Shown: positions 25,841 through 40,800 of the stretch, in pieces | Layout of the letters: every line of letters begins with the position of its first letter | Numbering within the stretch: the first letter of the stretch is position 1 | Source of the DNA: Acanthornis magna | Lineage: Eukaryota; Chordata; Aves; Passeriformes; Acanthizidae | Reading direction: 5' to 3' | DNA: 64,000 nt | Assembly (NCBI GenBank): GCA_036785705.1 | Contig: JAWUZG010000032.1 | Coordinates: forward strand, 14,092,001 to 14,156,000 | The notes under the pieces: generated by a model | What the model was told of the DNA's origin: nothing | Seen by the model: only the letters and a program-made list of their open reading frames with translations | Database searches by the model: none | Made by a program: the position numbers and the translations under genes

Positions 25841-28800
25841 CTGGAAGGAAAAAAAGAGTATGTGTGTCAGTGTCAGGTCTACATTTACACCATGGGCACG
25901 GTTATGAACTGGCTTTACTGGTCCTGGATGCATCAGACCTCCCAATCAGGAGGGAGTAGTAGACGATGAATTCTTCAGACAACCTGAAGAAATCTCATGT
26001 TTTCAGGCCCTGCTCCTCATGGGAAACTTAAGCCACCCTGATATCTACTCAAAAGGCAATACAGCAGGACACAAGCACTCTAGGAGGTCTCTCCATTGGT
26101 GAAAAATTCTTAACACAGATGATCAAGGAGCTGACCAAGAGAGACATTCTGATGGACCTCATACTTAAAAAAAAGAGAGAAGGTTGAGGGCAGCCTTGGC
26201 TGCAATGACAGTGAGGTGCTGGAGTTCAGTGTCCTGAAAGCTGGGAACAACAGAAATAGCAAACAACTTGTGACTTCAGAAGAGAAGACTGTGAAGGCAT
26301 CTGTTTGGAAAAATTCATGGAATTTGGCCCCAGAAAGAAAGAAGGTCCAGGACACCTGGTTGATTTTAAGAATCACATCCTCCAAGCTCAAGCTTGAGCT
26401 TCCTAGCCAAGTAAGAATGGCAGGAGTACTGCACAGACAAAAAAAAGGAGCTCCTGACAAAACTCAAACAAAAAGGAAGCATAAAAGAGGTGGAAGCAGA
26501 GAAAAGTGACACAGAACGAAAACAGAGACACTGTGTTACCTACCACACAGGAACAGAATTAAGAAAGTCAAAGCCCACCTGTGGTGGAATCTGGCAAGGA
26601 AAAGGAAGGGCAACAAAATAGGCTTCTACAGCAGCAAAAAAAAGACAACATGGATCCACTGCTGAATGAAAAAGACATGGAAAAGGCTAGGGACCTTAAT
26701 CTTGTTCTTTAGTGGTAAGACCAATTTTCAGCAATGCCAGGCCCCTGAGATCAGAGCCAGCCACTGCAAGCCCACTCTCAAAAAAATCTGAGAAAATTTG
26801 TTGCAATAAGGGTTGATTCTTGGAGACTGGTAGGAATCATGTGTCATTCCTACCTTCAAGAAGGGCAAGAGGATCTAGGTGACTACTAGGGGATCCCTAG
26901 GGAAGTGGTACAGCTTAAGTATTGACTAAGAGTTTAAGTAGACATGCTTAAGAACAGACCTCATAAATGGAATGTGAAAGAGACCAAAAACTGGTTGAAC
27001 TGGTGATCTCAAAGGGTTGTGACAAGTGGCACAAAGTCCAGCTAGAGGCCAGTCACTAGCAGCAATACTGAGACTGAGACTAGGCCCAGTACTGTTTAAC
27101 ATCTTCATCAACTACCCACAGGACAAAATAAAGGGCACCCTCACCAAGGTTGCAAGCAGCAGAGAACTGGAAAGAGTGGCTGATATACCAGATGGCTGTG
27201 CTGCCGTTCAGAGACATCCAGACAACGCTGGAAAAATGGCCTACAAGGAATCTCATGAAGTTCAAGAAAGAGAAACACAAAGTCCAGTTCCTGGAAAGAA
27301 TAACCCCAGACACCAGTACATTTAGCATTTTAGCCAGCAATGCACTCATATGGCAAAGAAGGGTGACAGCCTCCTGTGCTCTATGACAGACAGCACCGTC
27401 AGAATGAGAGAGATGACTCTTCCCCTCTTCTCAGCATTGGTGAGACACTTTAGGAGTTCTGGGTCTACTTCTGGACTTCCCAGCGAAAGAGAAACACGGA
27501 TAAAATGAACAGTCCAGTGACATGGCATAAAAATGATTAAAAGCTCAGCACATCTGACACTGAGGAGATGCCGAGCAGACTGCATTTGTTTAGCATAGAG
27601 AAAAGAACACTTAGGGAGATCTTATCAAAGTGTATAAATACCTGATAGGAGAGAATAAAGACAACTGACCCATGCTCTTCCCAGTGGTACCCAAAGATGG
27701 GGGAAGAGGCAACAGGCACACACCGAAAAATAGAAAACTGCATTTAAAAATCTTTTTGGCTGTAAGAGTGGTTCCTGGAACAGGTTTCCTAGAGAGGCCA
27801 TTAGTCTCCAAAAGCTGGAGACAAAAAGACAATCAAAAGTTGCCCACATACAACTACAACTACAATCAAAAGCTGCCTGGACACAGCTTTAAGAAACATG
27901 CTTTAAACTGACCCTCCTCTGAACAGGGGTTTGGATTAAGAGAGTTTCCAGACGTTCCTTCCAAACTCAACCATTCTCTCATGCTGCAAATACATTTATT
28001 ATGGACTCAGTAGTCAATTTGACTTTAATAAGGACCTCCCTTATCATACAGCAATGTGAAGTTATTATTAAATTATATTTAATATCATTATGCAAATTAA
28101 ATGTACTAATACATAATTAACACTAACAACTGATCTCTGAAAGAGTCATTGGAAACTCCTTGTGTTACTTTAGAGCAGCAGTAACTTAGCACTTTACCTG
28201 GATTAATGCCAAAGGTTTTTCTCTGCTCCGAATAAGAGCAGCTTCTTGCTGGAGCTCTTCCTCTACAATAGCTGAAAACATGACAGGTGCTATCACAGGA
28301 GAGCTGGCTGGTGATGCTGCTGACCAAGGACTGCAAAAAACCAACCAAACAACATTATGAGGCAACATCAAGGTCAGTACAAGACACAGAAAAAAGTTCC
28401 AGAATCTAAGCCACTGCCAAACTTACTTATGATTCTCCAGCTGTGGAGAATCCAGAACATGGTTTTCCAGACCAGAGTTACTTCTAGTGGTGCACCTGCA
28501 AAGAGGTAGGAAAGGTAAGTAAAAGTCATTGACAGAGAATTCTCCTACATCATATTGTGAAATACAAACTTACAGTAGGCAATTACAAAAAACATGTCAG
28601 GTTTTCCCAGCAGAAAGGCAGTAGGATGCAATGCTGAATTTGTTTTTAAGTATGCTACTGTGACTGAAGAAGACAATGGTTGTCATTTCTAACTACCAGA
28701 CTCTAATGAAATTTCATCTTGGGCATGAATTGTGGCATTTCCTAACATTCGAGTATTTGAAGAAGAGTGTTTCATTTTCTGCTGTTTATTTAGAAAAAAA

Positions 28801-31800
28801 AAGAAAAAGGCTTTTTTACTTGTAAATTATCCAACTGAGTTATGCACCAACAGCATTACCTATAAAAGTTTGCAACTAATATAAAAGAATAAAAAACTAG
28901 TGATAGAAAGATTCAAGATAAAAAAATCCAAGGAACTATCCTGAATTCAAATCAAGTGTTTCATGCAAAAGAGACAGTGCTACAATAGCACTAGAGTAAA
29001 TTATTTTGAGTGTAACCCCAGAAATTGTGGACTTTCAGCATATATCTTGTAACCACCTACCACACTCTTAGGAATAGCATTAAACCACAACTAAGAGAAC
29101 AGAAGAAAAAAATCTTGAAATATTTCTAGAGTTCCCAACAGAAATATATTTTATTCAGTTGCAAAATCGTAACCTCTCAACAAAAAGAAGTCACATTTGG
29201 TATACTATATTCCTTGAGAGACAAGTATATTTATCAGAAAAATCCTACACCAGTAGGAAGAGAGGGCCCTATTCTCATGATTTAATACATATCTTTGACA
29301 GGATAGTTTTGCCATTTCCAGAACCCTAAAAAAAAGTGTTACAGCATATTGTGACATGCTGGCAACCATTTTTTGAATTATTCTATGGCACTGCAAACAA
29401 CTCTAAGGGTGTTGCTGTTTCAATAAATCACTCTCAATTTTCTTTAAAGTTCTGGTAATCCTTTGTAAGTGACCACAAACTCTTGGAAGAAACAGAAAAA
29501 AAAAATCTATAGAAAATTAAGAGAATTCCAGTAACTACCAAGTTCTCTGTCTGAAATATTTTCCCCAGAACACAATTCCAAGGACAACAAAGAACATAAT
29601 TCCTACCACTAAGTGGTAAGGGCAAGATCTCAAAAAACCTGAAATCCAACATCCATCATCAAAAATGGATTTAAATGAATTACGTTGAGCTTTCTGTCAC
29701 AACACATATTTTTTCCCACAAAATAAACAATGCACATTGCCAGGTCATGTATCCTTGTACTCAGTCTGAAAAATATGGACTGAGTAAATGGACAACGAGA
29801 TGGGTGGAAAATGGTCTGGAAATGGATTAGCTGTACAAAGTCCAACTGGAAACCAAGTACTAGTGGGGGTCCTCAGGGACTGATACTGGAACCAATTCTG
29901 TTAAACATCTTTGGTAGAACAGAACAGAACAGGGCCACAGCTGGATGTGGAGACAGTGCACATTCTGGATGTCAGGCTGCCTTTCAGAAGCCCTCAAGGG
30001 GCTGGAGAGATGGGCAGCTGAGAACCAATGAATTTCAAAGGCACGTGCAAAATCCTCTACTTGGAAGAGAACAGCCCCACGAAGCAGTACAGGCCGGGAC
30101 TGACTGGCGAGAAAGCAGCTCTGCAGAGAGAAAACAGAACCTGCAGAGTCCTGGCTGGCAACAAGTAGAAGATGTTACCAGCAAGTGCCTTTGCAGCAGA
30201 GACAGCCAACTGCATGCTGGGCTGTGCTAGCAATAGCGTAGAAAGGCAGGCACAGGAAGTGATTCTATCCCTTAGGTTGTATTTCTTCATCTGCAAATAG
30301 AGTATCATTCTCAGTTTTGGGTTCCTCAATTCAAGAAGGACGCTGCCAGGTTGGAACAAGTCCAGGATTAGGGCCTGGGGCCCGCAACAGGAAGAATGCG
30401 TTTTGTTAATCCTAAAGACAGGGGAGGGAGATCTCCCTAAAGAGGAGATCTCATTTGCTGTCTTCAGGTACATAACTGCCAGCTATAGCAAAGATGAAGC
30501 AAAAATCTTCTTAGAGGTGCACAATGACAGAATAGAGACAACATACACAAGAGGCAAAATAGTAAATCCCAGATAGATAAAAAGAAAAATAAAAATCCCA
30601 TAGGCACATGATTATCTATTGAAGCATGTTGCCCAAAAAGTTTGCAGTATCTTCACACGTGAAAACAATCACAACTCAACTAGACCAGGCTCTGAGCAAC
30701 ATGATCTAGTTTGAGCTACTTTGAGTGGGAGGCTAAACTACAGAATCTAAATTATTCTATGATTTCAAAGCAGGGCACTACATTTTAGCTGTGTCCAGCT
30801 CTGGGGTCCTCAGCACAAAAAAAAAGACAGGGACCTTGGAGTGAGTCCAGGGGAGGGCCACCAAGATTATTAGAGGGATGGAGCACCTCCCCATCCAGAG
30901 AAAAGCTGAGGTAATTGGGTTTGTTCAGCCTGGAAGAGGGAAGTCTGGGGGGTAACTTAATTGCTGTCTTCCAGTGTATGAAGGGAGCCTGCAAGGAAGA
31001 TGGAGCAGGACTTTTTACAAGTGCATTTAATAACAGGACAAGGCTTCAAACTGAAAGAGGGCATGTTTGGATTAGATATTAAGAAGAACTTCTTCACTGT
31101 GAAGGTGGTGAGGCACTGGAACAGGCTGCCCACGGAAGCTGTGGATGCTCCATCCCTGCCAGTGTTCAAGGCCAGGCTGGATGGAGCTCTGAGCAACCTG
31201 GTGTAATGAAAGGTGCTCTTGCCCATGGCAGACGGGTTGAAACTAGACGATCTTTAGGGTCCCTTCCAACCCAAATCATTCTATGATGAATTAGCTTCCA
31301 GCTTTTACTCCACTTAAAGGTAACAACATTAAAAAGCAGGAAAGAACCAAGGAAAAGGAAGAAGAGGAGATGAAGGCAGCTTTCCGTGCTTTTATACCGA
31401 TGTTATCTCTCAATTTTATTTCTCTTTCCACTTGCTTTAGTAATACTCACCTTCTTGCCCATTTGACAAAAACTGATTTGACAGCTACACTCTTCCTTCC
31501 ACTCCCAATCCAAAGAACTCACAGCACTACTAGAAATGAACCCAAGTTGACCGTTATACTCAACAAACGTGTTGCAGTATGGATTAAAAGTTCTTTCCAG
31601 AGCAAGACTTCTATACAAACAAACAAGCCAAAAAACCAAACAGCAACCAAAAAATCACCTCAACAGGAATTTCCAAAAACTGGAATTAATAATTCCAGCA
31701 TCACAGCATACTCTAACAATCAATTAAAAGTTAAGTAAATACTTGTATCATCTCCCTCATTTAAAGCCAATGTGGCTTTAAAATGTAGGAAGCAGTCCAG

Positions 31801-34800
31801 GTATTTTGAAGCTGTTTGTACATATGTACATCTGTGTTTCTTGCTAGCAAGGCACTCAGTCCAGATATTAAATCAAGTGCAGATATTTCAACATGTTAAA
31901 TTAATTCCTCAGCTGGCATCAAAATAACTAGGAGAAATGGAATAGACAGAAGATGTGAAGCTAGCATATACAGAAAAATGGGGGAAAAGTCTCAAAAATA
32001 TAGAATTTGGAAACTGGGAAGTCTTGGAAATTAATGCAAAGACATAAATGGTTCTGCATGGAAACAAACCAGCCAAGTATCATCAGTACTGAACCAACCT
32101 GATTAACTCAGTTGGCTGAACTTGCCCCGACTCTTGCACAGCCACCAAAACGTCCCAGCCCTCAGCTCCCCAGTGTTTCTTGAGTATTTGTTCATGAGAA
32201 GCCAGGCCAGGTTTGGTGCCTCCCTGATCTAATAACTGCTCTCAGAAAAAGAACACAAAGCCTGTTCTCCAGCAGAACCTCCTGGGTTTTGCTTTACCAT
32301 TTGAGTAATGTGCTACTTATTAGCTCATTATTAGCCATGACAGAATTAGGCCATTCCCACACAAAGCCACAAATACTTGTTTCCACTAAGACTCTTCACT
32401 GCTCCCTGGAGTAACACAGTGAAGACAACTCAGGCTGCCACAACAAAGTCATGTCAGGACTGTACTTTTAGCTTGGACTGTGAGCTACACATGCACAGCT
32501 GCACAGAGTAACTACCAAGGCTGAGGAGCCTCTGAAAACAGTGCAGCCACATCCACACACCCCAGGTCTTGGGATGATCTGTCTCTGGATTAAATCCAGT
32601 TCACATCACCCCAATTCATGACATGATTTACCTAAAAAAATTCTGTATTGTATAAACTAGGAGGCGACAGTACACAGAAGAGTGCTTATGACACCATCCA
32701 AAATACCCTCATACAGAGACCTAAGAAAATTGTCAGTTTAATTAGTGCACAGTTTATCCAAAGGAGAAAGACAAAGCAGTAACATTAAGCCACGCAACTA
32801 TCTTCAGTGTCCTATCAGCAAGTCTGACATCAACAGGTGAGGATTACTTATGCTCTATACTTATGTAATTTCCTTCCCGGAACAAGGAAGGGCTAAGGGT
32901 GTAGATAATTAATCCTCACAGACATAGCCCTTGAATGCCACAGGCAAAATCAGAGCCTACTGTGACAGGAACTGTACAGTCAAAAAATAAAATTACCTCA
33001 AACTAGAAACTCAACTCCTAAATTTCAGATGGAGGAACTAGTCACCAAGGCTTTTTACACCTAATACAGAGAAATAAGCATCTTCAGACACAATTCAAAA
33101 GCAACCTGAAATAGCTCTGGAAGGGCCTTCTTTTCAAAGTGATGATAGTCAATTTAGCCATCTTCTAGGCTTTCACTAGCTTAATGTATCATTTTCAGAC
33201 AGTTAACGTATTAGACTTGGATTCAGCTCAAATAACCCACTCTGAGAGCACGCAGACTGGCCAGACTGCACAGATTAGACAGAGCAAGGCAAAAGGAAAA
33301 GAAATAACTTCATGAACATTACAGAGCTATTGTGACAAAGCTAATAATAGTATCCAGTGCAAATTCTCTTATCACCAGCCCTTGGCATCTCCCATATGAT
33401 GAAAAATTTTATTATTGTACTAGCAACAAAATGAATGATACCTGTTCTTCTGCAGATTTGCGTTTCATGTCCCCACATCTCCACTCACTACAGTAACTTC
33501 AGCTTTATTCCTCTGTTCCTGAAGAATGCCTCACCATCACACACTCCAAATGCCTCCTACCTCTCTCCTCTGACACCATCCCACACACAATGTTCCTGTA
33601 TTTCTACCCTCATTTTCTTCTTTATCTAGCAGTAAAACATGTACTACTTCTGTGCTAGGGAAACGCTAGTTTTTATACAAGCTCAACGACCGAAAGTGAG
33701 GCCCAGCAGAACTTTCTCTTCCCCACAGAGGAGTCAGTTATTGCAGGAGACTGGAACAGGAGTTCCTAAGAACAGGCAGATAATGACGTGGCTCCCTGTG
33801 CACCAAGAGCTCTGCAAACTTCTCCCTCAGTGCAGTTGTGTAAACTTGAGTCAGGCTGCTCTAAAGCTGAGTAGTAAGAAGAGTTGTGTGAAGGATTATA
33901 GAAGCTTCCCCTCTTTACTCAAGAGCTGCATTTAAGCTCAGTCCCTCAGGGGTTTCTTGAGCTATGCTGCAGCTATGCCCAAACCCAGCCTTGCTGGGCT
34001 TGCAGATTTGACGTCAACCCTGCCTCATCCCAGTGCACCTGTCTGTGGCTCATCCTGGTTTCTGTCACAGAGCCTGCCTTGCTCACCTCATTCTGGCACT
34101 GGGGCTGTGCCCTTACCAGAGAAGCCACCAGCCTGCCAGTGCTGCTATCACACTTGGCTCCCCTACCACTGCGGGTCAGCTGGCCTTCACTGCTTCTGAA
34201 TAGTAGGGTGGTAAATTTGAAGATTCTCAGGCTATTTTGTAAATATATTTGAAATGCCTAGCATTCAAGTTACTGATGATAGGGGGAAGAGATGAAGATG
34301 GGTGGGCAGCTCAGTCATACAGACCCTCAGGAATAAGGCTGAGACTTCTTTCCTCATCTTAGGCAGTTATTTTAACCCCAAACAATTTTATGGGAGGTAG
34401 CAAGAGGATGCATGGCTAAAACATCTTGACCAAAGACCAATATTGTCTAGTAACTAGATACATAATTCATATGAGCCTTATTTTTGTCCTTAGAACTGCT
34501 GCCACCCAGTAATTATAATACACAGACATAATCAGTGCATCAATGTTTCTGTAAGCCCTCTTAATCCATGAAAAATTGCACTTAAACAATTAAGTCGTCT
34601 TACAGGAAAACTCAGATTAGGAAATGCCAGAACTGCACTTGAATAACTGATTTTATCTGCTCAGTGGTTATACAGAAATACTCCTTAGCAAAATGTTCCA
34701 CAAATGCCCATGTATCTGAATGCTCATGAATACCTAATTTCTACGGAGGTTAGAAAATACAGGTTTATCATTTTATACACACATATATATGCAAACACAT

Positions 34801-37800
34801 ACAGACATATTTTGTTTGGAGCCTGAAGTCTTTAGATAGATGCACACACACACATATATCCATCTATATGGGTACAAACTCTTTGTACCTGAAACAAAGC
34901 ATGAGCAGTGGCATTAGTTTCATCTTTAAGTTTCCTATTCTTAAGAATATTTCATTCATAAAATCTTATTAACAGAATCATAAGAAGAATGCTTAGAAGA
35001 ATCTTTTTTAAATGACAATTTTATTCTTTCTTATTTCAGCAGAATTTAACACATCATTGTGCTTCTTGTATAATGGTTGACCAATTAGAAAAAAAGGCAA
35101 TCTTACCTTATCGTGTTTTGGACTGCTGAATCGTCAGATCCTTTATATCCACATCTTTTAATACCAGTACCAGGTGAATTATGCACACTCATACATTTTT
35201 CTTCTTCCATTACAAGATCACGGAATGACTTTGGCAAGGCAGAATGTAAAGAAGATGACCTTTTTAAAAACAAAAATGAAACTAAATCAATGCACTTTAT
35301 ACTTGCACTTTCTAAGACTCCATATTATTCCATGATTCAGATAGCAAAGAAGCCTTTCTACTTACTAAAAATAAAATATTACTTAGGTTTTGTATATTAC
35401 CATTATCCTGCTAGACCCCATTTGCTAAAATAAGTAACTTTGGCTCATACAGGTAAAGAACCAGAAAAAAATATCTGTGAGAACAGGGGAAGCCAGTAGT
35501 TTTGAAATTTCATTAAACAAAACAAACAAAAAACAACAACCAAAAAAAATCAAACCCAAACCCCACCCCTCCACCTATTCCCTCCAACATATCCTCTTAA
35601 AAAGCTTTTTTTTTTTTTTCCATAGATGGCTTGTCTTAGACAAGCTGTACCTTTTCTAACAGTACTGGTCCCCGGAAAGTACTTTCATAAATCACACAAT
35701 GCTCCAGGTACTGTCGATCTAATATACACAGTTTACCAACATGAAAATCAAGTATAGCTGAACTTTTTTTCCCCAGACACTAAATGAGTTACACCTGCTG
35801 GAGGCTCTATAAATCACTTAATCCACAGTGAAGTTCAGTCAAACTGATATCCTTCATTTTCTTTTACTTGTCCAAGTATAAGTTACTGAATTAGAGCCTA
35901 CATATTATCTTTCAAAAATAAACCATTATGAAAATACAGCAATTTTGCATCTTAGGCATTCTGAACACTTTCTGAACTCAAAGCCTTTTTATTTACAGAA
36001 ATAGGCAGTTACCACCAGTCCTTCTCTTACCCATGAAGGCTTTAGAATTAATTCTTCATATATTTGCTTACATTTAACTTTGCTAAGCATAGGAGTCCCA
36101 TTCATTGAAAAATACACAAAATACATTCTGAAAGAACAGCTCTGCTTATTATCTACTCAAAGAAACAAGAGACCATTTATAAACACTACTGAACTAAAAC
36201 AAGCTCTTCATACAATGCCAATTGTTTGTGCAGCTGCACGAGAAGAGCAGCAGCTGAAGCCAAAGACTTTCAAACTACATCAAGGTGGTACACAATTTAA
36301 GATAACAAATATGAAGGAATTTAAGTGCAACATTGTATCTGAAATCTTACAACAAAAAAATCCAAAAGCCAAGTATGATGTCTGATGTTAGACCACCCTG
36401 CTTTAAGTTTGGATCTTCTTTCTTTTTTATTAAAATATTAGATATGCAGCACAGAGGACATAGAAAGCAGAATGGGAACCTCCAGATACAGGGGCTTAGA
36501 GCCATTTTGCACATCCTCTATTCCTACCACCAGCTGGTACACGGAAGCTCAGGTAAGCGTTTGACCAGAACTTCCTCAAACCTATTACACCAAGCAGGCA
36601 AATGGTCTATGGGATCTGCTGTCATAGAAGCTTCTTTTGCTAATAACATTTTAAGTAGCCTACCCATTTTCATGAAAATTGCGTAGTGTGATCGGATCCA
36701 CTTGCAACAGAGAACCAAAAAAAAAAAAAACCAACCCAGAAACTCCAAAACAAGATCTCCCAAAAAATCAACTGTGTCATTCTCAGTTTGTGAATCTATC
36801 CAAAACAATTACTTGTTAAAATGGTTTGTCTGAAAACTGGTACAAAATTTTCCTAACACTAACAACTCTAAATTTCAGCTTGTCCTGCCTGATACACAGT
36901 CATTTCCATCTAATTTGCAAAATTATGCCTTTGAAAAAAAAAAGTGGAATATGACTAAGTTTCGCTAAGCTTGAAAAGCCATAGACTCTCCTGAGCTAAA
37001 AAAAGGCACAAAACAAGTAAACAACACCCCATTCCCTCGATCAAAGTAGGTTTGGAGAACTAATAAAGTCAACATGCAGCTAACTTTAGGTATTTTTTCA
37101 AAGCATTACTTGTGTGATATTTTATTTTTCCCTTCTAATTTTTAATTTTCTTCAAAGAAGGAAATGCAGGTTCAGTTTCCCCAAAAACTATGAAATTGGA
37201 GGTTTTTCTTGGTGGAAAAGATAGGGCATCATGTATGACAGATACTGTCTTTCAGTCAACCAAAAAAAGAGCCAGAAGGTCCCACACCCTTCTGGCAAGT
37301 GTGCTCACTGCACATCCAAGATGAATATCTGATTTCACTGGAACACAAGTTCTGTGACTTTGACTATACTGCATGTGTGGAAAGCTCAGTCGACTGCCAA
37401 ATGCACTTAATAGTCCATTGTGAATTTACAGACTAACTCTGCAAATATAATATTAGAGTAGACGAGTAACACTATTCTAGCTCATACACAAAAATACTTT
37501 GAACAACTAGCAGGGGCAATCAAATAATTGATGGCTTGCCTAAAACAGTTTAAAAGTTTATTGAATAAAATGCTCTCTTCCAGCAGCTAGGCCTAATTTT
37601 AAAAATTCATACAGCTCCCACTGGTTCTTTGCTTGAACTCTTCAGCTACTGGCATTTTCCAGATTGGCAGCCAGAGGAACGCAGAAGAGGAACGTGTGGA
37701 ATCATGTGTGGTGGCCACATGAGCATTAGATTGAATTCCAACCTCCCCCAATATACCCTAGCCTTTCCACCTAAGATGGTTTGTGTAACACAGTAGGCCC

Positions 37801-40800
37801 AGCTCCTTCCAAAAACTGTTTAATAAGAACCTTAAGAGCATAATATATTTTTTGGAGAGAGTTATCTAGAGATATTCAAGAATCAGTCCTTATTTGCTTT
37901 TTAAATGCAAGGAACAGTTCATAGGCAGTTGGTAGTTTAACACCCAACAGATAAAGAACTATCTATCAGAGAGTAGATGAATAGCATGAATAAATCAAAC
38001 TATTCAGGCAGGACCTGCCTTTCTTAAACCTTTGCTGTCTGGACCTGACCACCTGGTTGTCCTGCACATGCCATTACAGCTCTAAGGATGATCTGCCCCA
38101 TGAGCCTCCCTAGAGCTGAGGTCAGGTTGACAGGCCTGTAGCTCCCCACATTCTCCGGCCGATCCTTCCTTACATGGGTGTCACACTGGCTCACCGCCAG
38201 TCACCTGGGCCCGACCCATTTGGTCAGGGCTGCTGGTAAATGATTCCAAGTGGCTCAGTGATCACCTCCACCAGCTTCCTCAGTATCCTTGGGTGGATCC
38301 CATCCGGCCCCTTAGACTTATGTGAGTCTAAGTGGTGTAGCACATCACTGACAATTTCCCCTTGGATTATGGGGCTTCATTCCAGACCATAGGGCTGGGT
38401 ACCTGGAGAATGACTGGTATACTGCCAAAGACTGACACAAAGAAGACATCAGGTGCCTCAGGATTTCCTTCATACTCTGTCACTGCACCTGATAAAGGAT
38501 GGAGATTCTCCTTCACCCTCGCTTTATTTCTACGAACAATTTTGTCTTTATTTTTTATAATTTTTATATTTTATTGTTTTTACAGATAATTACAACATTA
38601 GTAGTAGAATCAAAAATATTGGATGGAGTATTATTTTTTTAGTATAATAAAGGATAGAACAACCCAGTGTTTGCTGGGCTCATCAACATGTGATTCAACT
38701 GTCAGTCCCCCCAAGCAAATTTTAAGCCTCAGAGCTGTAACGGCCCTGCGACACCTCCATTAGCTAAGGCAAATAACTAACATGCTGCTTGACCTGCAGA
38801 ATCACCTGTGTAAAGAAGGTAGTGTGTTCTTCAGAGCATCTGAAAGGACCAGTTTTAAGAATTCAAATTCGTCCACTCAATAGACTTCAGAAGATGAATC
38901 TTGCAAACCTTGTTTCTCCTACTGTGAAGGTCTCAATTATAATTCAGAGACCAGGAAGAGTCTGAATCCTTAAACACAAAGCAACTCATTCTCTTTCCTC
39001 TTTAAAACAAAACTGTGGGTTTTCCCCAACATCGTATCAGAATAGATGTAAGGGATTGGGGGAGTAAATTAGACCCTAAATTTTAATATTAGGTGTACAT
39101 GGATGAAAATAAATTGAGATGACAGATAGCATAAGAGCGACTGTGATGGGTATGCAAAAATCTTTGCTCCCACTGAGGTACAACCAAGTAAGCTACAGGG
39201 AGACTGACAGTTCTTCTACAGTAACAGTACAAAAGCTGCAATAAAAATCTAGACCTTCTTGAACAGGAAAAACTAGAGAAATGGCCAACATTTACTCCAG
39301 GTTTAGAGCATGCAAAGAGATATTTACCCTGTAATAATTAAACCCATTAAATTCACATAGCTTGAAACTTCTACATTTTTTGTTTATGCTTTTACTGAAT
39401 ACTAACAGTAAAAGTGAAGAACAAAGCATGACTTGGGCTAACACCTTATTACATTAGTTATAAACCTAATTCACTGAACAGATTATAAACTATTTTTGTA
39501 TTCGATACCATGATATTAATTTGAACACTTAAATGGTGTGTAACCAGCATTCAAAGTAATTTCAAAACCCCTATGCAATCCTTCCACCATAAAAATTTTT
39601 AGAAGCATCCAATGCTCCCTCCAGCTCTGAGACACCTAGATAACTTCATTATCTCTAATTTTGGTCAATTTTGCCCTACTCCAAAGTCATTCCAGACCCT
39701 TCCCCCAGGAAGGGCTAACATTTTTCATTATATTTCTAACAGAGAAAAACCACCATTCATAATGGTTTTCAATAACGTCTTCCTGACTAAGCTTCACAGC
39801 GCTTGTGCTCAATCTTCTTCTTCTATGCTTCACTTGGACACCATCTGTAAATCCCACATCATACACAGAAAAGCACCAGACGGATGAAGCCTTCTGACTC
39901 AAAGCAAAATTTCAAAGAACTGTTAAACTGCAACCACTGCATTTCCCTGCCCCCTTTGAATTTCTAGATTACTACCAAATGTAGATACAAATAGTTCAGT
40001 CTGCTTTTAAGAGGCTATTCAATGTAAAAATCCTCCAAAGAAGAATTGATATTTGATTTATAACATACCATGCATTCCCTAGTTTTGCAACTTTTGTAGG
40101 TGGAGGTGGTGTAGTTACCAGAGAGGTCGGCTCTGGGCTGCTGGTTACTGCTCCATTATCTTTTGCTGCCAGGGCGATCATTTTCCTTTGCTTCTGAGAA
40201 AGCTTGATTCCATGAGACACCATTCTGCTGTGAATGGGCATTGCAAAGAAAGAATATGTAAGATCAGGGTCCTTTGAGAGGACTCACCTTTAATCCTGCA
40301 AATTAAACTGAGAAATACTTCTTTCCTAGACCAAAATACTTTGGTTGGAGTGCAAAAAGGCAAGGGGTGGGGGGAAGGGCTCAGATGGCTGGGAAGCAAA
40401 AAGAAGATCAGTCAATACCAAGAGTGACAGAAAGAAAAGCGTCACAGAAGTATTCTTCACATTGATGTCTGTAAATGAAAACATGCAGAGTAGGAATCAA
40501 GTCTCCAAAAGAGAAGGATTACCACCAGATGAAGACTATTTTCTAATCTTGCAATTTTTAGAGACTGTCAAGCTTAGCTTTCTTAAACCAAATATATTAA
40601 TACATTTAAAAAAATGTACACAACAGCCAACAGCCATTTCTTCTATCTGTAATAATTTTCTTTTCAAAGCTATTTGGATTCTTCAGTTTTGGCTGTTTTG
40701 TTTGTAGCTTCTGAATCTATCTAGAAAGCAAGCCCTCACCAGGCTTGAGTGTCCTAACTCAAGTTAGGACTTGTACTTGTACAAGTAGGATGAGTACTGT

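Noticed and set aside
33639..34199. Two consecutive plus-strand open frames
   Set aside because: They lie in the GC-rich suspected repeat and have no homology or conserved starts.
35113..35433. 106-codon plus-strand frame
   Set aside because: It is the shadow of IBTK exon W19 on the opposite strand plus intron.
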